Origin: Providencia hangzhouensis
Lineage (GTDB): Bacteria > Pseudomonadota > Gammaproteobacteria > Enterobacterales > Enterobacteriaceae
Assembly (NCBI RefSeq): GCF_029193595.2
Contig: NZ_CP135052.1
Location: 1,054,001 to 1,118,000, forward strand
DNA length: 64,000 nt
Reading direction: 5' to 3'
How positions within the stretch are numbered: position 1 is the first letter of the stretch; every line of letters starts with the position of its first letter. Positions 31,183 to 39,071 of this stretch are shown here, piece by piece. Both the position numbers and the translations under genes were made by a program. Below the pieces are notes generated by a model that saw only the letters and a list, made by a program, of their open reading frames with translations, searched no databases and was not told the DNA's origin.

Positions 31183-31652
31183 GCTTTACCACCTTGTGCG
31201 ATGATTATTTTAGCTTTTTTAGCTGCTTTTAATATTTCTACATGGGTTCCACAACGGCATAAATTAAAAGCGAGCTCTTTTTTTATTTCTTCTTCACTTG
31301 CATTAGGGTTACGTTTAAACAGAGCAACCAATGTCATTATCATGCCATTCGTACAATAACCACATTGTGCTGCTTGCTCATCAATAAATCCTTGTTGCAC
31401 AGGATGGAGTGTATCAGCATCACTAATACCTTCTAATGTCGTAATTTTTCTATTTTCTACTGTCGATATAGGTGTTGAACAAGAGCGAACGACTTTACCA
31501 TCGATAAGTACACTACAAGCACCACATTCGCCTAAGCCACAGCCATATTTGGGGCCGTTGAGCTTTAAATCATTACGTAATACGTAAAGAAGCGGTGTTG
31601 ATGGAGAAATATTACTTAGTTCAACCCATCTTCCATTGATATTTAGTTGCAT
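31179..31652 (-). CDS. 2x[2Fe-2S] subunit of molybdenum hydroxylase cassette 1 (IorA-like)
   Basis: A 157-residue protein with two [2Fe-2S] clusters. The plant-ferredoxin-type ligands are in YGCGLGECGACSVLIDGKVVRSC. The second cluster is in QCGYCTNGMIM and NLCRCGTH. I start at 31652 (MQLNINGR) because AAAGGAAAG precedes it and the family begins at this strand; an upstream in-frame ATG at 31679 has little support. There is no export signal, so the subunit probably crosses the membrane bound to the Tat-exported Mo subunit. In this cassette the Fe-S gene comes first, unlike cassettes 2 and 3. Confidence 0.88.
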   Translation of the reverse strand: MQLNINGRWVELSNISPSTPLLYVLRNDLKLNGPKYGCGLGECGACSVLIDGKVVRSCSTPISTVENRKITTLEGISDADTLHPVQQGFIDEQAAQCGYCTNGMIMTLVALFKRNPNASEEEIKKELAFNLCRCGTHVEILKAAKKAKIIIAQGGKA

Positions 31653-32048
31653 ATACTTTCCTTTCACATTGCTAATCACAATAAATGATAATTTAATGTT
31701 ATTATTTGTATGTTAACTATAACATAGGTTATTAATTTGAATTGTGACTGTATGTGCTAAGCTAAATTTTCGTTATGTATATAGTAAGTGCTTATTAATA
31801 AAGGTTAATATTGAAAAATACCCATGAGTTGTGTGAATGTTTGAGTGAGGTAATGTGAAAGGAAATCCAGTTGATATATTCCAAATAATTAGAATGTGGG
31901 CTGTCGTTTTCTCTGCTTGTGGGATTAACTCAAGATAGGCTTTTAGATAACAATAAAATTAATGGGGATTTTACTCAAATATTGTAATGAAAATAATAAT
32001 GTCGCTTCCCTTCAATAAATAAGTCATTTGAAGAGAAGCGACGAATGA
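31653..32048. other. Gap between Mo-hydroxylase cassettes 2 and 1
   Basis: This 396-bp AT-rich gap contains the terminator of cassette 2 at its right end and must hold the promoter of cassette 1. An 18-bp inverted repeat (TATGTTA-ACTA-TAACATA, 31709-31726) lies about 60 bp upstream of the Fe-S gene start and is a candidate operator. No ORF is supported. Confidence 0.5.
32001..32042 (-). terminator. Intrinsic terminator of Mo-hydroxylase cassette 2
   Basis: GTCGCTTCCCTTCAA and TTGAAGAGAAGCGAC form a 15-bp stem with one mismatch and a 12-base loop, just downstream of the cytochrome c stop on the minus strand. An ATTATTATTTTC run follows on that strand. Confidence 0.75.
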
Positions 32049-33368
32049 TTACTGAGCCGCCTTTTTCAGTTTTTCAACTTGTTCGGCGGTGACGGGTTTA
32101 CCTTGTCCTCCCCACTCAGCGCGCGCCCATGAAATTAAATCTGCCATTTCTTGAGGTGTTAAATCATCGGCAAAACTTGGCATTGCATACATACGCTGCC
32201 CGTTCGGGAAGGTGGTGGTTGGAATACCGGTTAATACCACACTGATAAAGGTTTCAGGGCTGTCCATGGCTAGGATGGCATTACCTTTTAACGCTGGAAT
32301 GCCATTTGGTACACCTTCTCCGGTGATCCCGTGGCAACCTGCACACGTAGACATATACATCAGGCGACCAGTTTCCATGATTTGACTAACATCACCCACT
32401 TCTGGTGAGTTTGCTTCCGGTAATGGCGCTGGTGGGGCTTTGGCTCCGAGTATTTTTCCTTGTTTATCGGTCATCAAATAAATCGCCATGTCATCAACAT
32501 CGCTTTTTTTCATCTGACTAGTAGAAAAATGAGTCACTGTGCTCATATCTGCAAATGCAGAGCCTTGTGGGGCATTGCCCGTCAGTAAAAATTGGCTCAA
32601 AGAGGCGGTATCGTAGCCATGTTTGGAAAGCGCTTCTGCTGTGATATCAGGGATCGCTAAACCCGCTTCTTCACCCCCTTGAAGTGACCGTGAAAACTCG
32701 ACACCCATCATTAAGTTACGTGGTGAGTGGCAAGCACCGCAGTGTGCCAAACCTTCGACAATATACGCGCCACGGTTCCATTCTGCAGAGCGTTGCGGGT
32801 CGTGGGGTGCATTTTGTTTAGGAAAATTGAGCAAAGTCCAGAAGTTCATAAATGGACGAACGGGTAGGACAAAGACACCTGTATTTTCTTTGTTTGGCAC
32901 GGCTATTGGTGGAAGCGACATCACATAAGCATATAGTGCATCAATATCTTCTGATGTGGTCATATGGGTAAATACAAACGGCATCGCAGGGTAGAGATTA
33001 CCTCTTTCTTTGCCAATTCCGTCTTTCAACGCACGATGGAAATCAGCGCGGGTATAGTTACCAATACCAAATTGTTTATCAGGCGTTATATTCGTGGAGT
33101 AAATAGTACCGAAAGGGGTTCCGATAGCACGCCCCCCCGCAGCCAATGGCCCTTCAGGTAATGAGTGGCAACCAAAGCAATCCCCAGCGGTTGCCAGTTC
33201 TTGCCCTCTTGGCAATAATTTGGCGACTTCTTCTGAGGTTAGCGGTTTATCTAAATCAGGGCCGATACTGGAGGTACGAAAAGCGCCAAACAGGATCGCA
33301 AGCATTAATATTATGAATAATAAGATAATAATATAAATGCTTTTACGTAGAGAGCTGGATTTAGCCAT
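32049..33368 (-). CDS. Tri-haem cytochrome c subunit of molybdenum hydroxylase cassette 2
   Basis: A 439-residue protein with an N-terminal membrane anchor (about residues 11-30) and three haem c motifs: CFGCH, CGACH and CAGCH. It resembles the cassette 3 cytochrome more than that of cassette 1; for instance the C-termini of both read EWGGQGKPVTAEQVEKL or QWGGQPADVTPEHVKSL. It should be a periplasm-facing, membrane-anchored electron acceptor for the Mo/Fe-S dimer. The gene follows the Fe-S gene by 11 bp and ends the operon. Confidence 0.87.
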   Translation of the reverse strand: MAKSSSLRKSIYIIILLFIILMLAILFGAFRTSSIGPDLDKPLTSEEVAKLLPRGQELATAGDCFGCHSLPEGPLAAGGRAIGTPFGTIYSTNITPDKQFGIGNYTRADFHRALKDGIGKERGNLYPAMPFVFTHMTTSEDIDALYAYVMSLPPIAVPNKENTGVFVLPVRPFMNFWTLLNFPKQNAPHDPQRSAEWNRGAYIVEGLAHCGACHSPRNLMMGVEFSRSLQGGEEAGLAIPDITAEALSKHGYDTASLSQFLLTGNAPQGSAFADMSTVTHFSTSQMKKSDVDDMAIYLMTDKQGKILGAKAPPAPLPEANSPEVGDVSQIMETGRLMYMSTCAGCHGITGEGVPNGIPALKGNAILAMDSPETFISVVLTGIPTTTFPNGQRMYAMPSFADDLTPQEMADLISWARAEWGGQGKPVTAEQVEKLKKAAQ

Positions 33369-33379
33369 GATGTTTCTCC

Positions 33380-33946
33380 CTAGTCGATTACGCAGCCAGG
33401 AGTGTCGAGAGCGACTTTCCTCACAGCTTCATAATAGCGTACATAACCTGTACAACGGCAAATATGCTCATTGAGAGCCTCTTCAATCGCATGTTCGAGT
33501 TGGTCTCGTTTCACTGGATTTTTCTTCAGTTTATCAAGAAACACCGTTGCACCTGTGACAAAACCGGGAGCACAATAACCACATTGGAACGAAAAGTTTT
33601 CGATAAAAGCTTGTTGAATTGGCGTTAATTCAACAACTTTGCCTTGTTCATCCAGTTTGGCTTGCCCTTCGATGGTAACAATATTTTTATTGTTGAAATA
33701 ATGGGCACCAAAGATACAAGTCCGGCTTTCAACCGTTGTGCCATCGGGCTGGATTTCCATAATGGTACAAGCATGGCAAATCCCTTGTCCGCAACCAAAG
33801 TGGGTGCCAGTGAGGTCTAGGTATTCATGTAGAAACTCAATCATTGGCATCCCAACAGGGACATCAATAGGACCAATTTTTTGGCCGTTAATGGTCAGTG
33901 TTAGTGGCTTGCGCTCAATAATCGGAACGGCATTGTTGATTTTCAT
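33380..33946 (-). CDS. 2x[2Fe-2S] subunit of molybdenum hydroxylase cassette 2
   Basis: A 188-residue Fe-S protein. The first cluster is bound in HFGCGQGICHACTIM plus a later RTC. The second is in QCGYCAPGFVTGATVFL and HICRCTGYVRYYEAV. The spacing between the third and fourth ligands of the first cluster is longer than in cassette 1 and the same style as cassette 3. No signal peptide is seen, so export by hitchhiking on the Tat substrate is likely. The start codon overlaps the end of the Mo-subunit gene (ATGA). Confidence 0.88.
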   Translation of the reverse strand: MKINNAVPIIERKPLTLTINGQKIGPIDVPVGMPMIEFLHEYLDLTGTHFGCGQGICHACTIMEIQPDGTTVESRTCIFGAHYFNNKNIVTIEGQAKLDEQGKVVELTPIQQAFIENFSFQCGYCAPGFVTGATVFLDKLKKNPVKRDQLEHAIEEALNEHICRCTGYVRYYEAVRKVALDTPGCVID

Positions 33947-36861
33947 GAGAGTGCCTTTTTAATTTTATCTACCGTAATAGGGAATTCATAGAAACGCTTG
34001 CCTGTTGCATGGGTTAATGCATTGCTAGTCGCAGGTAAGATTGGGATCATCCCCAGTTCTGCCATGCCTTTGGGTGGGGAAGTTTCTGAAAGTGGTGGTA
34101 AGTAATCAATGGTTTGCTGCCAAACCGCAACATCTTTAGCGCGCGGCAGGACATAGCGATTAAAGTTCCATGTTCCGTTTCCTGGCCCATCTTCATAGAG
34201 TGGTAATTCTTCCATCAACGCGTGGCCGATACCCATCGCGGTACCCCCTTGAATTTGGCCTGAAACCAATTCAGGGACAATCATCGTACCGGGGTCCATA
34301 ATCATATGGTGGCGCATGATATCGACCTCACCCGTCATGGTGTTGACGTTGAGCTCGACTAAACAAGACGCAGGCGTGACCGTTGTTGGGTCCGCTTTAG
34401 CGCGTTGTGTTGGGGGGTAGTAGGCAATTTTACGTTTAATAAAATGGTAACCGCTAGTTGTCATTTGTTTTTTCAATTCTTGTGGAGCACCCTCGCCATA
34501 ACGAACGGATATTGCATCGAGAGGGAGATTTTTCAAACCCACAGTTGGGATATCGAATTCTGCGCGAGCCCACTGCCAGCTGGAATAGCCGTGAACAGCA
34601 ACCCCAGTGATGAGCCCCATCTCATGGGCTCTTCTGGCTAAAATGTCAAAAGGAATGGGCTTCATTCCGCCACCGCCAATACCATCTGGGCCAACGCGAA
34701 TATCGGAAAATTCAACATTTAAGCCGTTGAACGCACCGCCGCCGGGGCCTTCACTCCAAATGCTTTTGGCCGCAGGCCAGAGGGTATTTTCCAATAAAAA
34801 ATGGCCAGCTTGGCGTGTACCGAACCCAATGTAGTAAACACCACTTGATGAGCTCATGTCAGGTATTAGAGCGGGTGTCCAATAGGGATCAGTTTTGGAT
34901 AATTCATCTTGTTTTTTCTGGTCGGCCCAACTGGTTTTAAGCGGTAGTTCTTCAAACTCAGTCACCCCAAACTCAACGACATCAGGGGCTTTGCTGAGTG
35001 CTTGCCATACCATCACTTGCTGTGCGGTTGTGCCACCGGTGCCAATCTCTTGCATACAATGGCGCATTGTTAGCTTGCCATTGGCATCAAATTCAAGAGA
35101 AAGAATCGTTGGAACACCGCTAGACCCATAAACTTGCTGTACTTGCGCGAAGCCAACGCCGTATAACTTACCGGGGTTTTCCGCTTCATAATCGGCTTTG
35201 TTTTTCTCACGATCGACCCAAATCGGGTGTTTTTCCGCAAGATTTAACATTTCAACGTTGCGTGGATCACCGGCTATTACACCACCTTGTGTATTTGGAT
35301 AACCTTCTAAAATGGCATTACGGCGGCGCAGTTCAATCGGGTCAATATTAAGATTATGAGCGATTTCATCCACCATCAATTCAGTGACTGCCATCGACTG
35401 CAAGGAACCAAAACCACGCATTGACCCCGCTTCGACAGCCGGAGTGGCCATGGCGAGAGCGGTGAGGTCAGATTTAGGGAAGTAATAAATAGACTGAGCA
35501 CCGCGCACTGCTACGTGAGATACGGCAACGGAGAGGTTTTCACGACCGCCGCCATTACAGTTATAAGTGCCTTTTAATACATCAAACTTACCTGTTTTTT
35601 TATCACCAATAATGGTGACATCCATCTCAATGGAGTGGCGTTTCATTCCCATTTGGAATTGTTCATAGCGGTCATTTGCCATGCGAACAGGTAAGCCATC
35701 AGCGTAGAAACTAGCGACCATCGAATAAAAAGGAAAAACCGAATAGTCTTTTGAGCCGTAACCAACAGTAGAACCGGTTAATAACACAATGTTTTCGACG
35801 GAAAAATGTTTGTTGTGTTTAGATAGCTCAGCAGCAGCATTAACTACACCAGCAGGAGACTGTGTCGCGGTTAAGATATGCAGTGTTTTGGTTTGTGCGT
35901 CATACCAAGTATTACAGTTATCTGGCTCCATCGCGCAAGGGTCAATGGATTGTGAAAAACCATGGCGCTCAATCACAAACTTATCAGGGTTCTCGCGAGC
36001 CGCTGCGATTTCTTGCTCAATTTGCCGCGCGTAATCCATCGCTTTTTCTTGTTTATCAGGGCTTTTTTCTGCCTGATGAAGGGCTTGAATAAAGCCACCG
36101 CCACGATCTTTACGGATCACTGGGGGAATAGAAATGGCGTGCTTGGGGTCATAAGGTGGCCAAATAGGCGTATTGCCATCGAACCCGCCTTTAATACCTG
36201 AATCTTGATAAGGGGAAAAAATAGAAGGCGAAAGTGGTGTGTCACCACCGATACGCACGTACCGTGCTGCACCATAGTTGGCGGGCGGTTTTGGCCCTGT
36301 CACCGTTCCGTATTTTACGGTGTTTGTGGCAAAGCGTAACATCCGCTGTGCTGCACTATATTTATCGAAATCATGATAAATCAAGATAGCAACTGGGTGG
36401 CCAATAATCGGCGGTGTATCCCCTAGAGGAACTAAAATATTGGTGCCATAGAAGCCTTTCCCCATACTGGTATCTTGGGGAATATTTAAGCCATCACGGA
36501 TAAGATCTTCTTGTAAAACAACTTTATCAGGTTGTAGATTTGGCCCTAACATTGAAATATCAATGCCTTCAAAGGTTTTATCTGCCTCTGTCGCTTTTAA
36601 CATAAAGGCATAACTTTGTTTTTTTGGCCAGCCGGGGATGTCTTTAGCGCGGTAATCACGAGCAAAATTTTTACGGCCAGTGACTTTCTCAACGCCATCC
36701 CAACGAAAACGTGCTTTACCGTTTTGACCAATCCAATCCGTTGATGGGGCGTCAGAATCGAGCTCCATTGCTATTGCAAAAGGGAGTTTGCCGACCATAA
36801 CAGCAATGCCCGCAATAGTGCCTAGTTTGATGAAATTGCGTCTAGAAATATGTCCCGACAT
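33943..36861 (-). CDS. Molybdopterin-binding subunit of molybdenum hydroxylase cassette 2
   Basis: A 972-residue protein with a textbook Tat signal (SRRNFIKLG, then a hydrophobic stretch ending near AIAM). It has the xanthine-oxidase family Mo-binding architecture: VGYGSKDYSVFPFY, EAGSMRGFGSLQSMAVTELMVDEIA and MRHCMQEIGTGGTTAQQVMVW for cofactor binding. The likely catalytic Glu is near residue 935 in PKGMAELGMIP. It is about 200 residues longer than the cassette 1 subunit. The extra length includes an insertion around residues 210-300 that is rich in charged residues and Pro. It is clearly paralogous to the 931-residue subunit of cassette 3. Substrate unknown; aldehydes, purines or N-heterocycles are all possible. 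Confidence 0.85.
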   Translation of the reverse strand: MSGHISRRNFIKLGTIAGIAVMVGKLPFAIAMELDSDAPSTDWIGQNGKARFRWDGVEKVTGRKNFARDYRAKDIPGWPKKQSYAFMLKATEADKTFEGIDISMLGPNLQPDKVVLQEDLIRDGLNIPQDTSMGKGFYGTNILVPLGDTPPIIGHPVAILIYHDFDKYSAAQRMLRFATNTVKYGTVTGPKPPANYGAARYVRIGGDTPLSPSIFSPYQDSGIKGGFDGNTPIWPPYDPKHAISIPPVIRKDRGGGFIQALHQAEKSPDKQEKAMDYARQIEQEIAAARENPDKFVIERHGFSQSIDPCAMEPDNCNTWYDAQTKTLHILTATQSPAGVVNAAAELSKHNKHFSVENIVLLTGSTVGYGSKDYSVFPFYSMVASFYADGLPVRMANDRYEQFQMGMKRHSIEMDVTIIGDKKTGKFDVLKGTYNCNGGGRENLSVAVSHVAVRGAQSIYYFPKSDLTALAMATPAVEAGSMRGFGSLQSMAVTELMVDEIAHNLNIDPIELRRRNAILEGYPNTQGGVIAGDPRNVEMLNLAEKHPIWVDREKNKADYEAENPGKLYGVGFAQVQQVYGSSGVPTILSLEFDANGKLTMRHCMQEIGTGGTTAQQVMVWQALSKAPDVVEFGVTEFEELPLKTSWADQKKQDELSKTDPYWTPALIPDMSSSSGVYYIGFGTRQAGHFLLENTLWPAAKSIWSEGPGGGAFNGLNVEFSDIRVGPDGIGGGGMKPIPFDILARRAHEMGLITGVAVHGYSSWQWARAEFDIPTVGLKNLPLDAISVRYGEGAPQELKKQMTTSGYHFIKRKIAYYPPTQRAKADPTTVTPASCLVELNVNTMTGEVDIMRHHMIMDPGTMIVPELVSGQIQGGTAMGIGHALMEELPLYEDGPGNGTWNFNRYVLPRAKDVAVWQQTIDYLPPLSETSPPKGMAELGMIPILPATSNALTHATGKRFYEFPITVDKIKKALS

Positions 36862-37287
36862 GTTGTGCTCCCTGATTATATTTTTAGGGTTTTTATTATG
36901 AGCAATGGAAGTAAATAATATTTTTTAGTCATTCATTATAAGATCGTTTTATTTCGCTTAAGTTTGCTCACAATTTGATGACTAATATCAGATAGCTCAG
37001 TAAGTTACATAAATAGTATGGGTATCTGTAATGATATATCAAGAACGAGTAAAGGGATTTAGACAAGAAAGTGAATAATACTGTTTAAGTCATCTTAATA
37101 TGACAGTATTGAATAAAATAACTGAGCTTTATTAGAACACAATTTATTTAAATGATACTAATTCTTATTAATGAATGATTAAATCAATATGCATTTAATT
37201 ATATAAAGTATATTTACATTCGGTTATTAAATAGAAAACTATTGGGCTCGTTAAATACGAACAAGCCCGATAGTTCATTTTTTGTCA
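36862..37287. other. Gap between Mo-hydroxylase cassettes 3 and 2
   Basis: The 426-bp gap is very AT-rich. It holds the terminator of cassette 3 and should hold the promoter of cassette 2. No ORF with a ribosome binding site and no further inverted repeat stood out. Confidence 0.4.
37237..37275 (-). terminator. Intrinsic terminator of Mo-hydroxylase cassette 3
   Basis: AACTATTGGGCTCGTT and AACAAGCCCGATAGTT form a 16-bp imperfect stem with a 7-base loop, immediately downstream of the cytochrome c stop on the minus strand. TTCTATTTAATAA follows on that strand. Confidence 0.7.
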
Positions 37288-38523
37288 TTATTGACGTAAG
37301 GATTTAACATGCTCCGGGGTGACATCAGCAGGTTGTCCTCCCCACTGAACGCGAAGGAAGTTCACTAAGTCACTAATTTGTTGGTCATTTAGCTTATTGG
37401 CAAACCCTGGCATGCTTTGCATATATTGGTTATTTGGGAACGCTTGCTCAGGCAAACCATCTAGAATCGCATTAATTAGGTTAGTGCTATCCACATCACG
37501 CAATGTTGAATTTCCTTTCATTGCCACCGCAACATTCGGTTTACCGCTACCGTCATAGGAGTGGCAACCTGAGCAGGTTTCTAAATAAATTTGGCGGCCT
37601 TGTGCATTACCTTCCCCCACCCTTAATGGCGAAGTTGCTGGCGGGTTATCGCCCATTAAATAGGTGGCTATGGCATTATTATCTTCTGGAGTTAAATGTT
37701 GAGAACTCAGATAAATTACAGGGTGCATATCACTGTAGGCGGAACCTTGTGGTGTGAGCCCAGTCATGAAAAACTGCTGTAAATCTTCTTTTGTCCATCC
37801 TCGTTCTGCAAGCGCTTGCGGGGTAATATCTGGAGCAACAAAACGACCTAAAGCACCCCCTTTCATAAAGTTATCTAAATCCATTTCTCCCAGCTTTCCT
37901 CTTGGCGTATGGCATTCGGCACAATGCTCTAATACGTTAACTAAATACTTACCACGTAGCCATTCAGGGGAGCTACCTTGTGAGCTATCGGGGAGTGGTT
38001 TATCGTTAAAAAACAATAAATTCCAGCCAATCATTGCCATGCGTTGGTTCAGTGGGAATGGCAATGAATTTTCAGGTGGCGCGACATCAATAGCTGGCTG
38101 GCTCATCAAATAACTGTAAATAGCGTCAGAATCTTCCCGAGTGATCCCTTTATAGGATGTATAAGGCATTGCCGGATAAAGATTTTTACTCGGTGGAGAG
38201 ATACCTTGGGTCAGTGCTTTATAAAAATCATCTTTTGTCCAGCGGCCGATACCAAAATCGGCTGAGGGCGTTAAGTTACTGCTGTAGATGGTACCAAATG
38301 GGGTATCGAGTGGAAAACCACCAGCTAATGGTGCACCATCAGCACTGGTGTGACACGCAGCGCAGTCACCGGCAAGAGTGAGGTAACGGCCTCGCTCAAT
38401 TTCTTGAGGCGTCGCAGTCACTTTTTGTACAGGGCCATCTAAGGTACGGCCTTCATACCAATACAGTACCGCCCAAACGATGATAGCGATAGCTATCAAC
38501 CATAAAATAATTCGTTTGATCAT
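37288..38523 (-). CDS. Tri-haem cytochrome c subunit of molybdenum hydroxylase cassette 3
   Basis: A 411-residue protein with an N-terminal anchor (about residues 4-22) and haem c motifs CAACH, CAECH and CSGCH. It is closely related to the cassette 2 cytochrome, with the same domain spacing and the same C-terminal WGGQ-x3-VT segment. It should transfer electrons from the exported Mo/Fe-S subunits to the respiratory chain. Its start overlaps the Fe-S gene stop by 4 bp. Confidence 0.87.
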   Translation of the reverse strand: MIKRIILWLIAIAIIVWAVLYWYEGRTLDGPVQKVTATPQEIERGRYLTLAGDCAACHTSADGAPLAGGFPLDTPFGTIYSSNLTPSADFGIGRWTKDDFYKALTQGISPPSKNLYPAMPYTSYKGITREDSDAIYSYLMSQPAIDVAPPENSLPFPLNQRMAMIGWNLLFFNDKPLPDSSQGSSPEWLRGKYLVNVLEHCAECHTPRGKLGEMDLDNFMKGGALGRFVAPDITPQALAERGWTKEDLQQFFMTGLTPQGSAYSDMHPVIYLSSQHLTPEDNNAIATYLMGDNPPATSPLRVGEGNAQGRQIYLETCSGCHSYDGSGKPNVAVAMKGNSTLRDVDSTNLINAILDGLPEQAFPNNQYMQSMPGFANKLNDQQISDLVNFLRVQWGGQPADVTPEHVKSLRQ

Positions 38524-39071
38524 TTTACTGCCTCCTTGATAAGACCAGGAGTCGCAAGAACCACATCGCGTACTGCTTCATAATAGCGTACATAACCAGT
38601 ACAACGGCATATATGGTTATTTAGAGCTTGTTTGATAGCCTCTTCTAAGTCTGCTTCTGCAATCGGGTTTCGCTGAAGTTCTTCAATAAACACGGTCGCT
38701 GCATTTACAAAACCTGGGGTACAGTAGCCACACTGAAAACTGAAATTTTCAACAAAAGCTTGTTGAACCGGAGATAGTTTTACCTCTCCGTTTTCTTCTT
38801 TGGTGGCAGCCCCTTCGATAGTTCGGATGCTTTTATTATTGAAAAAATGTGCACCAGTAATACAGGTGCGGATTTCTTCGCTGGTACCAGATGGATTATC
38901 TAATATAACAACGCAAGCATGGCAAATGCCTTGGCCACAACCTAGGCGAGAACCTGTTAGGTCAACATATTCATGAAGAAAGTCTATCATCATGAGGCCT
39001 TCAGGCACGTCCATTGGTCCATACTGTTGGCCATTAATGGTTAAGGTGAGGGGAAGGAAATTTAGGCTCAT
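38520..39071 (-). CDS. 2x[2Fe-2S] subunit of molybdenum hydroxylase cassette 3
   Basis: A 183-residue Fe-S protein with ligands in RLGCGQGICHACVVIL plus RTC, then QCGYCTPGFVNAATVF and HICRCTGYVRYYEAV. It is a clear paralogue of the cassette 2 subunit. Both start with a PLTLTINGQ segment followed by GP-(I/M)-DVP. It overlaps the Mo subunit gene and the cytochrome gene by 4 bp each, so all three are translationally coupled. Confidence 0.88.
   Translation of the reverse strand: MSLNFLPLTLTINGQQYGPMDVPEGLMMIDFLHEYVDLTGSRLGCGQGICHACVVILDNPSGTSEEIRTCITGAHFFNNKSIRTIEGAATKEENGEVKLSPVQQAFVENFSFQCGYCTPGFVNAATVFIEELQRNPIAEADLEEAIKQALNNHICRCTGYVRYYEAVRDVVLATPGLIKEAVK

Noticed and set aside
37754..38113. 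119-codon ORF antisense to the cassette 3 cytochrome c gene
   Set aside because: Opposite-strand frame of a gene with three intact haem motifs; no independent support.
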